A stretch of 42,045 nt of DNA, taken from assembly GCA_002790835.1 (NCBI GenBank), contig PFVX01000079.1, forward strand, positions 132,495 through 174,539. Direction: 5' to 3'. Of the stretch, positions 15,496-24,454 are shown piece by piece. Position 1 is the stretch's first letter; each line of letters begins with the position of its first letter. The notes below the pieces were generated by a model. That model saw only the letters and a program-made list of their open reading frames with translations, did not search any database and was not told where the DNA came from. The translations under genes were made by a program, and so were the position numbers. The stretch comes from a bacterium CG_4_9_14_3_um_filter_65_15. GTDB taxonomy: Bacteria; Krumholzibacteriota; Krumholzibacteriia; LZORAL124-64-63.

Positions 15496-17013
15496 CTACC
15501 ATGCCATTTCGGTATCGGCGAAGTATTTGTGCAGGTCCTTCCGGGCGACCAGGTTGATGGCGTCGGACCACACATCCACGGAGTTGTGATCGTCGGTCAG
15601 GACCCGGCCCCGGCCCGGCGTAGGGCCGAAGCGGTTGGCCCAGGCGTGGACCAGATCGTATTGACCGCTCCAGCGGGACCCGGGTTGCCCCAGCTCGCGG
15701 CCCAGTTCCAGGGTCCGGTCGGCGGCCAGCAGCACCAGGTTTCCCAGCTTGTCGGGAGGTTCCACCATGGGCAGCACCTGCACGTGCGGGAAGACCGACT
15801 GCAGGGTGGCGGCCAACGATTCGATCAGCGGGTGGTGCCAGCCCACGGCCTCGGCGTTCATGGCGAACAAACCCTCGGGTTTGAGCCGCGAGCGGACAAG
15901 ATCGAACACTTCCCGAGTTACCAGATGAAAGGGTATGGAACTGCCGCCGAAGGCATCCATGACGATCAGATCGTAGGTTCCCGGGTCCTGCTCCTCGAGG
16001 AAGCGCCGGCCGTCCGCCAGATAAACGGTTGCTTCGTCTGCTTTCAATCCGAACCAGCGCACCGCATACCGGGCCACCACCGGATCGATCTCCACCGCGT
16101 CGACCCGCCATCCGGCCTTGGCGTATGACTTGGCCACCGAACCCCCGCCCAGCCCCACCAGCAGCATCCGTCCCGGTTGGGGCAGGAATTCCCTGCCGAT
16201 CTGCAACACGTTCACATAGGGAAAATCGGAGGCGAAAGTCGTCGGGTCGACCATGGTGTGGGAGGACCCGTCGATGAGCATGAAGCGCATGCCCTTGTGG
16301 TCCAGCACGCGGATCTCACCGTAGGGGCTGGGGGTGACGGCGAGGAGCCCCTGCTGTGGTGCGGGTTGGGGTCTTGAAGCGCCGGCCAGACCCAGGGCCA
16401 CGAAAGCGGGGACCGCCAGCAGCGCCAGGGATTTCGTGCGGGTGCGGACCACCAGCGCCAGGCCCATGCCCAGCAGCATGGCCCCGGTGGCGACCAGGAG
16501 CCGACGAACGCCCAGGATCGGAATGAGCCAGAATCCCGTGGCCACGGCGGCGAATACGCTGGCGAGAGTGGAAACGGCGAACAGGTTGCCCGCGGCCCGG
16601 CCCACCTGGTCCAGGCGGGCGGTGTTCAGGCGGACCGCGAAGGGGGTGACCATGCCCAGCACCAAAAGGGGCGGGAACATCAGCACCATCGCCCCGGCCA
16701 GGGAACCGGCCCGCAAGCCGAGGCCGGCGACCAGGGTGATGACGGGGCGTTGGATCAGCGGCAGGAGCAGGGTCAAGGCGCCGCCGGTCAGGAACAGGGC
16801 GGCGAACCTGGTGGGTGCCGGGTCCGCGTCGGCCCAGCGGCCGCCCAGGGCGTAGCCGCAACTCAGGGCCGCCAGGGTGACGCCGATCAGGGCCGACCAC
16901 ACCGTCAGGCTGACCCCGAAGTAGGGGCCCAGCAGCCTTGCGCCGAGGATCTCGATGATGAGGACCGCCGCGCCGCTGACGACCACCGCGCTGTAGAGAA
17001 GGATCTTGGACAT
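15496..17013 (-). CDS. Membrane-bound spermidine-synthase-like protein
   Basis: The protein has 505 residues. The first ~215 residues contain about seven to eight hydrophobic segments beginning MSKILLYSAVVVSGAAVLII. The C-terminal ~280 residues form a polyamine-synthase-like Rossmann domain with LLVGLGGGSVAKSYAKAG (nucleotide-binding loop), VDAVEIDPVVARYA and the acidic DLIVMDAFGG. Such SpeE-like proteins fused to an MFS-like membrane part are common in bacteria and often annotated as spermidine synthase, but their activity is mostly untested and the aminopropyl-acceptor residues cannot be confirmed here. I start at ATG 17011-17013, with GGTGGAG upstream and a natural first membrane segment, not at the 24-residue-longer in-frame start at 17085. 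Confidence 0.82.
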   Translation of the reverse strand: MSKILLYSAVVVSGAAVLIIEILGARLLGPYFGVSLTVWSALIGVTLAALSCGYALGGRWADADPAPTRFAALFLTGGALTLLLPLIQRPVITLVAGLGLRAGSLAGAMVLMFPPLLVLGMVTPFAVRLNTARLDQVGRAAGNLFAVSTLASVFAAVATGFWLIPILGVRRLLVATGAMLLGMGLALVVRTRTKSLALLAVPAFVALGLAGASRPQPAPQQGLLAVTPSPYGEIRVLDHKGMRFMLIDGSSHTMVDPTTFASDFPYVNVLQIGREFLPQPGRMLLVGLGGGSVAKSYAKAGWRVDAVEIDPVVARYAVRWFGLKADEATVYLADGRRFLEEQDPGTYDLIVMDAFGGSSIPFHLVTREVFDLVRSRLKPEGLFAMNAEAVGWHHPLIESLAATLQSVFPHVQVLPMVEPPDKLGNLVLLAADRTLELGRELGQPGSRWSGQYDLVHAWANRFGPTPGRGRVLTDDHNSVDVWSDAINLVARKDLHKYFADTEMAW

Positions 17014-17056
17014 GCAGAAACTCCACCGTTGAACGAGGTACGGTATCCTTTCGGCC

Positions 17057-17085
17057 ATCCTAACATGTTGGTGAAGCAGGGCCAA
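17057..17085 (-). promoter_or_regulatory. Possible promoter for the spermidine-synthase-like gene
   Basis: On the minus strand TTGGCC (17080-17085) and TAGGAT (17057-17062) are 17 bases apart, each matching 4 of 6 consensus positions. It lies between the end of the ArsC-like selenoprotein gene and the ATG at 17013. Confidence 0.4.
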
Positions 17086-17094
17086 GTGGTCGAG

Positions 17095-17133
17095 CCGAGG
17101 AGTGGCCTAGCCGAGGAGTGGCCTAGCCGAGGA
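17095..17133. repeat. 16-base tandem repeat (about 2.4 copies) at end of selenoprotein gene
   Basis: The unit CCGAGGAGTGGCCTAG occurs at 17095-17110 and 17111-17126 and starts again at 17127-17133. The minus-strand selenoprotein stop codon (17123-17125) lies within the second copy, so the last codons of the gene are part of the repeat. Confidence 0.9.
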
Positions 17134-17470
17134 ATTCCTCGTAGATCTCCGCGTTGAATCCCACGAGCACGGTCTTGCCGCGCACCACCGTCGGCGCGCG
17201 CAGATTGCCGGTGGTGCCGAGCATGGCTGCCAGCATCTCGTCCTCTGAAGGCTTGTCCTGCTTGCGATCGAACGTCGTGACCTTCTTGCCCTTCATCACG
17301 ACGATCCTGCTGGCGCTCTTGATGAGCTCGCGGGCTTTTTCGGCGCCGAGCTTCTTGGCGGCGCTCGTCTCTTCCTTCACGTCCACGTCATGCTGCGCAA
17401 GGAACCCCTGCGACCGGGTGCAGCTCGTTCAGCCCTTGCGGTGGTAGTACCAGTCGGCGCACTTGGCCAT
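17123..17470 (-). CDS. ArsC/Spx-like thiol-redox selenoprotein (in-frame TGA read as Sec)
   Basis: The gene reads through an in-frame TGA (17429-17431) to give 115 residues. It starts at ATG 17470 after a strong GAGGAGA site and encodes MAKCADWYYHRKG-U-TSC, then SQGFLAQHDVDVKEE. From Thr15 on, the protein is a thioredoxin-fold ArsC/Spx-type sequence (KGKKVTTFDRKQDKPSEDEMLAAMLG, then NLRAPTVVRGKTVLVGFN). In the family this place holds a Cys of a CxxC redox motif, so TGA at exactly that codon, giving UxxC, is the expected mark of selenocysteine. A possible SECIS hairpin overlaps it (17402-17430). A gene caller that stops at TGA would start at GTG 17386 and lose the active site. Pseudogene or sequencing error (TGC to TGA) is the alternative. 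Partner and reductant unknown. It follows thyX by 27 bases. Confidence 0.8.
17402..17430 (-). other. Candidate bacterial SECIS hairpin overlapping the TGA
   Basis: Read on the minus strand, GAAC (17427-17430, overlapping the last two bases of the TGA) pairs with GUUC (17402-17405). CUGC (17420-17423) pairs with GCAG (17408-17411) across an internal loop of 3 and 2 bases. The 8-base apical loop carries GGU. Bacterial SECIS elements sit just 3' of the UGA with a G/U in the apical loop, so the place fits. The stems are short and the loop is nearer the UGA than in E. coli fdhF, so this is tentative. Confidence 0.4.
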
Positions 17471-17497
17471 GGTGGGATCTCCTCGAGTAGCGGGAAA

Positions 17498-18451
17498 TCA
17501 GCCCGTCTCTCCCCACGGGGCGGACAGGTTGAGCGTCTGTAACTTGGTTTCGAATTCCCGGCGTTCGCGGTTGCGCAACAAGCCGCCGCGCTTGGACGGC
17601 TTCAGCCAGCCGGCCTCGCGGGCCACGGCCAGGGCCTGCTCATGGTCGCCGGCTCCCATGGCGGCCAGAACCGCCGCCTCGATGCGCGAAAAGCCCAAGG
17701 CGCCCATCCGATAATCCTCGAAGGCTTCCCAGGTCAACGGCACCCAGCGGGCGACGATCTCCCGACCGATCACCGCGGCGTAGGCGCGGATCTCCTGCTG
17801 GGCGTGTGCGTCCATGCGCAGGGCCAGGAAGTGCAGCAGGTTGTGCAGATCCATCTTCCAGTAGGCTTCGGTGTAGGTGCACAGGGGCAAGTCCTTGCGG
17901 GCCTGTTCGCGGGCGATCCCGGCTTCCAGGCGGCGGTTGTAGACGGCCCGGGCCTGGTCCTGCAATTCCGCTTCGGCCCGCGAAAGTTCGGCGCCGAGAT
18001 CCGCAGAGGCCGTGCCGTCGCTGCCCTGCTTGTTGTCCACCGCCTGCATGCGCCACTGGTCGGGCGCGGTGCGTTGGGCGGCGTCGATGGCCACGGAGTA
18101 GCGCGTGCTCGTCTCGTTCACCGAGGCGGTCCGGTGTCGGATCCACTGCCGCCACGCGTCCATGGGCACGCGCACGTGGAGCTTCAACGAGCACATCTCG
18201 AAGGGTGTGGTGTGGTGGTTGCGCAGCAGGTAGCGGATCAGGCCGCGGTCGTCACTGACCTTTTTCGTGCCGGCCCCATAGCTGACGCGGGCGGCCTGCA
18301 CCACCGCGGCGTCGTCGCCCATGTAATCCACCACGCGCACCAGGCCGTCGTCCAGCACCGGAAAGGGCTTGCCGAGGATCTGATCCAGGGCGGGGACGTG
18401 GGGGCGGGCAAGGGCTTCTGCCTGAGGTGTCTGCTGCGGCTGCATTTCCAC
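17498..18451 (-). CDS. thyX: FAD-dependent thymidylate synthase ThyX
   Basis: The protein has 317 residues. ThyX makes dTMP from dUMP using methylene-tetrahydrofolate and FADH2/NADPH. The family signature RHRxxSxNExSxRY is present as RHRTASVNETSTRY (residues 105-118). LRNHHTTPFEMCSLKLHVRVP and YTEAYWKMDLHNLLHFLALRMD, with the substrate-binding Arg/His pattern, are also there. The C-terminus has about 60 extra residues (from roughly 255) beyond the core. The GTG start at 18451 is favoured because AGGAG lies 5 bases before it; ATG 18445 is the alternative. That AGGAG is inside the last codons of hutU, whose stop is 2 bases upstream, so translation is probably coupled. Organisms with ThyX usually lack ThyA; this cannot be checked here. 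Confidence 0.95.
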   Translation of the reverse strand: MEMQPQQTPQAEALARPHVPALDQILGKPFPVLDDGLVRVVDYMGDDAAVVQAARVSYGAGTKKVSDDRGLIRYLLRNHHTTPFEMCSLKLHVRVPMDAWRQWIRHRTASVNETSTRYSVAIDAAQRTAPDQWRMQAVDNKQGSDGTASADLGAELSRAEAELQDQARAVYNRRLEAGIAREQARKDLPLCTYTEAYWKMDLHNLLHFLALRMDAHAQQEIRAYAAVIGREIVARWVPLTWEAFEDYRMGALGFSRIEAAVLAAMGAGDHEQALAVAREAGWLKPSKRGGLLRNRERREFETKLQTLNLSAPWGETG

Positions 18452-18453
18452 GG

Positions 18454-20517
<2,064 letters not shown>

Positions 20518-20554
20518 CCTCGACCTCCCGGTGATATTCAGCGTCGATTCGCGA

Positions 20555-20584
20555 AAGATAACACACCGAAGCGGTCAGGAACAA
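20555..20584 (-). promoter_or_regulatory. Possible promoter for hutU
   Basis: On the minus strand TTGTTC (20579-20584) and TATCTT (20555-20560) are 18 bases apart. Both are partial matches. It lies in the 142-base divergent region between hutU and the histidine kinase gene. A CATAAT -10-like box at 20633-20638 on the plus strand could serve the kinase gene but has no good -35. Confidence 0.25.
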
Positions 20585-20659
20585 CCGGCGGGAACCGTTG
20601 TCGAGTTGGTTCCCCGAGCCGGGCAACTGTGCCATAATGGTCCCAGGAGGTTACCGGAC

Positions 20660-22237
20660 ATGGATCAATCCCGGCCTTGGGTCGCACTGCCCCCCGATCT
20701 GGATCTCGAACGCCGTGCCGAACTGGAGGCCCTGGTCGCCCAGATATCCGTGTCGTTTTCCGGCCTCCCGCCGGACAAGCTGGATGCGGCCATCATCGCC
20801 TGCCTGGCCGAGATCGGCGCCTTCGTGGGCGCCGACCGCAGCTACGTCTTCCTCTACGACCTGACAGCCCGGACCCTGTCCAACACTCATGAGTGGTGCG
20901 CCGAGGGGATTTCGGCCCAAAGGGATAACCTACAGAACCTGGAGATGGCCGGCTCGGCCTACTTCCTGGATCCTCTGGAAGGGGGGGGTATCCTGGAAAT
21001 TCCAGTTGTCGAAGATCTGCCCCCTGAGGCCGGGTCGGTGAAGGAAACCCTGCTGGCCCAGGGGATCAAGTCCCTGATCGTCGTGCCTCTGCACGACAAT
21101 AGCGGAACCACCATCGGGTTTACGGGGTTCGATGCGGTGAACCAGGCCCGGCCGTGGTACCCCACGGACTGGCACCTGCTGCAGGTCGTCAGCAACCTGA
21201 TCGGCTCCGCCCTGGAACACCGCGCCCTGTGGTTGCGCCTGGAGCGGAGCGAGGCCCACAACCGAGCCATCCTGGACGCCCTGCCCGACACCCTGGTGAT
21301 GTTTTCGGCCAGGGGACAGATCCTCGATCTTCTGATCGGAAGGGACGACCCCAACTTCCGGCTTTCCGCGAAATTGTTCCATAAGGACCTATACGAATTC
21401 CTGGGTCCGGACATGGCCCCGGTGCTTGAGGACGTCGTGGAGCGGGTGAAGATGGGGGAAACCCCGGCCGTGGCCAATTTCGTGTTGAAGCGAAACCAGC
21501 GCAAATTGTCATTCGAGGTGAGGGTCACCCCGTACGGGCGGGGCGATTATCTCGCGCTGGTCCGGGACGTCACCCAGCGGGCGAAGGACGAAAAAGCCCT
21601 GCGCTCACTGGCCCTGCAACTGGACGAGGCCGAGGAGGCGCAACGCCGCGAGCTGGCGCAGCTTCTTCACGACACCATCGGCCAGGATCTGACGGGTATG
21701 CACTTCCAGCTGCAGTCCTGCCTGCAGGACGGTGTCGCCGACCCCGAGCGGCTTCGGATGGTCATCAACCTTCTGCGCGACACGATGCACAAGACCCAGG
21801 ACTTGACTTTTGATCTCAGTCCTCCGATGCTTTATGAGTTGGGTTTGCCGGCCGCCTTGCAGGCCCTGGCGCGCAAGTTCGAGCGGAACCACGGCATACC
21901 CTGCCGCCTCGCGTTGAAGGGCCGGACCTTGCCCCCGGGGGCTCCCGGAAGCGTTTTGCTGTATCGGATCACCGGCGAGCTGCTGACCAACTCTCTCAAA
22001 CATTCCGGTTGCACAAAAATTGAAATTATATTGTCATGTACTGAGAGCGAGATCCGGTTGATGGTCGCCGATGACGGTCGGGGATTCGACCAATCGGATG
22101 AGACCAAAGAGGGACCCTGGAAGGAAGGAGGTTTCGGACTCTTCAGCATTCGACAAAGACTCGAACCGCTGGGAGGAACCATGCGTGCCCACGCCGGTCG
22201 TGGCGCGCGAATCACCATCAACCTGCCGCGGGTATAA
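20660..22237 (+). CDS. Cytosolic GAF/PAS sensor histidine kinase (HisKA_3 type)
   Basis: The protein has 525 residues and no membrane segment, so it senses an internal signal. A GAF-like domain spans about residues 25-185 (VGADRSYVFLYDL, IPVVEDLPPEAGSVKETLL, SLIVVPLHDNSGTTIGFTGFD). A PAS domain spans about 198-305 (ILDALPDTLVMFSARGQILDL). A NarX/DesK-type dimerisation domain has RRELAQLLHDTIGQDLTGM with phospho-acceptor His337. The ATPase domain has ELLTNSLKHSG (N box), VADDGRGFD (G1) and GGFGLFSIRQRLEPLGG. AGGAGG precedes ATG 20660. The response regulator follows 31 bases later. The regulated genes are unknown; the divergent hutU gene is one candidate. Confidence 0.92.
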   Translation: MDQSRPWVALPPDLDLERRAELEALVAQISVSFSGLPPDKLDAAIIACLAEIGAFVGADRSYVFLYDLTARTLSNTHEWCAEGISAQRDNLQNLEMAGSAYFLDPLEGGGILEIPVVEDLPPEAGSVKETLLAQGIKSLIVVPLHDNSGTTIGFTGFDAVNQARPWYPTDWHLLQVVSNLIGSALEHRALWLRLERSEAHNRAILDALPDTLVMFSARGQILDLLIGRDDPNFRLSAKLFHKDLYEFLGPDMAPVLEDVVERVKMGETPAVANFVLKRNQRKLSFEVRVTPYGRGDYLALVRDVTQRAKDEKALRSLALQLDEAEEAQRRELAQLLHDTIGQDLTGMHFQLQSCLQDGVADPERLRMVINLLRDTMHKTQDLTFDLSPPMLYELGLPAALQALARKFERNHGIPCRLALKGRTLPPGAPGSVLLYRITGELLTNSLKHSGCTKIEIILSCTESEIRLMVADDGRGFDQSDETKEGPWKEGGFGLFSIRQRLEPLGGTMRAHAGRGARITINLPRV

Positions 22238-22268
22238 CCCGCAGCCCCGTGACGAGCGAGGTCGCCCC

Positions 22269-22913
22269 ATGAATATCGTGCTCGCCGACGATCACACCCT
22301 TGTCTTGGAAGGTCTGCGTCGTTGCTTCGACGCCGATCCCGAATTCGATGTCTGTGGTACCGCCGCCGACGGGGACGAACTGGTCAAGCTCGTGGCCCGG
22401 ATCCAGCCGGATATCGCCCTGGTCGACATCACCATGCCCAAACTCAACGGCATCGAGGCCATTCGCGCCATCACCCACCTGCCCGATAACCGCACCCGCT
22501 GTGTCGTGGTGTCCATGCACCGGGAACGTGATTTCGTCGCCACCGCCTTCAAGAACGGCGCGCGCGGCTATCTCATGAAGTCCGCTTCGTTCGAGGAGCT
22601 CAAGGACGCCCTGGTTCTGGTCATGCAGGGCCCCCGGTACGTGGGAGAGCGGGTGGCCGATGTCCTGGGTCCAGATGACAGCGAAGGCCAGGTTACCGGG
22701 CCGCCCATCCTGAACCGGCTCACTCCCCGCGAGCGTCAAACCCTGCAGTTGCTGGCTGAGGGATTATCGGTGAAGGAGATCGGCGCCAAGCTGGGCATCA
22801 GCCACAAGACCGTCCACACCTTCCGGGCTTCCTTGATGCGGAAGCTGGAGTGTGGCTCGGTTGCGGATCTGACCCGGTTGGCCATCCGCATGGGATTGAC
22901 CAACCTCAACTGA
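22269..22913 (+). CDS. NarL/FixJ-family response regulator
   Basis: The protein has 214 residues. The receiver domain has the acidic pair in VLADDH (D7, D8), the phosphorylation site D53 in ALVDITMPKLNG and K104 in YLMKSAS. The C-terminal LuxR-type helix-turn-helix begins LTPRERQTLQLLAEGLSVKEIGAKLGISHKTVHTF. It is the cognate partner of the adjacent histidine kinase and should bind DNA as a dimer once phosphorylated. The ATG at 22269 begins the receiver fold; the longer in-frame start at 22071 lies inside the kinase gene. The stop at 22913 is one base from the stop of the converging transporter gene. Confidence 0.93.
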   Translation: MNIVLADDHTLVLEGLRRCFDADPEFDVCGTAADGDELVKLVARIQPDIALVDITMPKLNGIEAIRAITHLPDNRTRCVVVSMHRERDFVATAFKNGARGYLMKSASFEELKDALVLVMQGPRYVGERVADVLGPDDSEGQVTGPPILNRLTPRERQTLQLLAEGLSVKEIGAKLGISHKTVHTFRASLMRKLECGSVADLTRLAIRMGLTNLN

Positions 22914-22914
22914 G

Positions 22915-24309
22915 CTACTGGTATTCCATGCCCAGGAAGATGATGCTGAAGATGATCGCGCCCACCGCGATGGGTGCGGCGAAACGGATCAACACCAGCC
23001 AGCCGTCGTAAAGCGAGCGGCAACCGGGGCTGCCCTGTCGCATTTCGTCCCAGGTCTCCTTGGGAGACAGGAACCACCCGGTGAAGATGGCGATGAGCAG
23101 GCCGCCGACGGGCAGCATCCAGTTGGAGGCCAGGTAGTCCAGGGTGTTGAACAGGCCCGCGTGGGCGCTGCCCAGAGGCGAAAAGTTCGAGATGCCCGAG
23201 ACCGCGCCCAGGCTCAGGGCGTTGAGGATGCCGAAGAGGAAGATCGCCAGCCCCATGGTCAAGGTGGCCTGGTGCCGGGTCCATTTCAGTTCGTCGATGG
23301 CGTAGCTGGAGACAACCTCCAGCAGGCTGATGGTGCTGGTCAGGGCCGCGAAGGCCACCAGGATGTAGAACGCCGAGGCGATCAGGCCGCCGCCGCTGAG
23401 CTGGTAGAAGACCGCCGGCAAGGTGGTGAAGAGGATCCCCGCGCTCTTGGTGACGTCCATGTCGAAGGTGAAGATGATGGAGAACATCACGATGCAGGCC
23501 AGGATGGCGATGATGGTGTCGATCACCGCGATGGCGATCCCGGCCAGGGGCACCGATTCGTTCTTCCCCATGTAGCTGCCGTAGGTGAGGATGGCGCCCA
23601 TCCCCAGACTGAGCGTGAAGAACGCGTGGCCCACCGCCTCGAGGACCGCGTGGGTCGTCAGTTCGCCGAAGCTGGGCCGGAACAGGAAGGTGACGGCCTT
23701 GCCGAAGCCCGCGGTGGTTGTGGCGTAGACCGCCATGGCCAGCAGGATCAGCACCAGCAGGGGCATCAGCACCCGGGCCACCCTCTCGATCCCCGATTTC
23801 ACGCCGAAATAGACGCCCCCGATGGTCAGAAGCATGAAGGCTCCGTTGCCGAGGATCTGCTGGCTGCCGTCGGCGACATAACCTCCGAAAAACGTGCCCA
23901 ACGCTCCCGGCTCGGCGGCCAGGGCTTCCAGTTGGCCGCCCAGCGCCATCCAGGTGTAGCGCAGGGTCCAACCGGCCACGATGGAGTAGTAGCTGAGGAT
24001 CACGAAGCCGGAGGCGACCCCCAGGAAGCCCAGGCCGGTCCACGCCGACCCGCCCGCCCGGCCGGCGGCCAGCTTGCGGATGGCGCCCACGGGACTCAGC
24101 TGGGTGCGTCGACCGAGGATGATTTCGGCCAGCATGATGGGAATGCCGACCAGGGCGATCGCCCCCAGATAGACCAGCACGAAGGCTCCGCCGTGGTTCT
24201 CGTAGGTGATGTAGGGGAACTTCCACAGGTTGCCCAGGCCCACGGCGCTGCCCGCCGCAGCCAGAATGAACCCCAGCTTGCCGCTCCATTGTCCTCGGGG
24301 TGCCGCCAC
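22915..24309 (-). CDS. Neurotransmitter:sodium symporter (NSS/SNF, LeuT-type)
   Basis: The protein has 464 residues and about 11-12 membrane segments. TM1 carries the family signature AAAGSAVGLGNLWKFPY (about residues 17-33), whose unwound Gly-rich part binds Na+ and substrate in LeuT. ENHGGAFVLVYLGAIALVGIPIMLAEIILGR follows. The C-terminal part is short, as in prokaryotic members. It imports an amino acid or similar amine with sodium. Which one cannot be told. The start is GTG 24307-24309 with GGAGA upstream. The gene diverges from the peptidase gene at 24455 and has its own promoter in between, so peptide breakdown and amino acid uptake may be linked; this is inference. Confidence 0.93.
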   Translation of the reverse strand: MAAPRGQWSGKLGFILAAAGSAVGLGNLWKFPYITYENHGGAFVLVYLGAIALVGIPIMLAEIILGRRTQLSPVGAIRKLAAGRAGGSAWTGLGFLGVASGFVILSYYSIVAGWTLRYTWMALGGQLEALAAEPGALGTFFGGYVADGSQQILGNGAFMLLTIGGVYFGVKSGIERVARVLMPLLVLILLAMAVYATTTAGFGKAVTFLFRPSFGELTTHAVLEAVGHAFFTLSLGMGAILTYGSYMGKNESVPLAGIAIAVIDTIIAILACIVMFSIIFTFDMDVTKSAGILFTTLPAVFYQLSGGGLIASAFYILVAFAALTSTISLLEVVSSYAIDELKWTRHQATLTMGLAIFLFGILNALSLGAVSGISNFSPLGSAHAGLFNTLDYLASNWMLPVGGLLIAIFTGWFLSPKETWDEMRQGSPGCRSLYDGWLVLIRFAAPIAVGAIIFSIIFLGMEYQ

Positions 24310-24356
24310 GTTGTCTCCTCGCGCCGAATCCTGCTCAAACCGGAGTGATGAAGGAG

Positions 24357-24384
24357 GTTATGGGAACCGACCGGATCCTGTCAA
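24357..24384 (-). promoter_or_regulatory. Promoter for the NSS transporter gene
   Basis: On the minus strand a perfect TTGACA (24379-24384) and CATAAC (24357-24362, 4 of 6) are 16 bases apart. Its -35 lies only 3 bases from the -35 of the divergent promoter at 24388, so the two polymerase sites are back to back. Confidence 0.5.
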
Positions 24385-24387
24385 GGG

Positions 24388-24416
24388 TTGCTCCGGCGGC
24401 CCGCCCGGCCTATAGT
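24388..24416 (+). promoter_or_regulatory. Promoter for the secreted peptidase gene
   Basis: TTGCTC (24388-24393) and TATAGT (24411-24416, 5 of 6) are exactly 17 bases apart. The start codon of the peptidase gene is about 39 bases downstream of the -10. Confidence 0.6.
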
Positions 24417-24454
24417 CGACCGAACACCCAAACCCTGCCAAGGAGAGTGCCTTC

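Noticed and set aside
17123-17386. 87-residue protein starting at GTG 17386
   Set aside because: No ribosome site at that GTG, and family sequence continues upstream through the TGA to an ATG with a strong ribosome site.
17429-17431. TGA as a simple nonsense mutation (pseudogene)
   Set aside because: Possible, but the rest of the gene is intact, and chance would rarely place the single stop exactly at the redox Cys codon.
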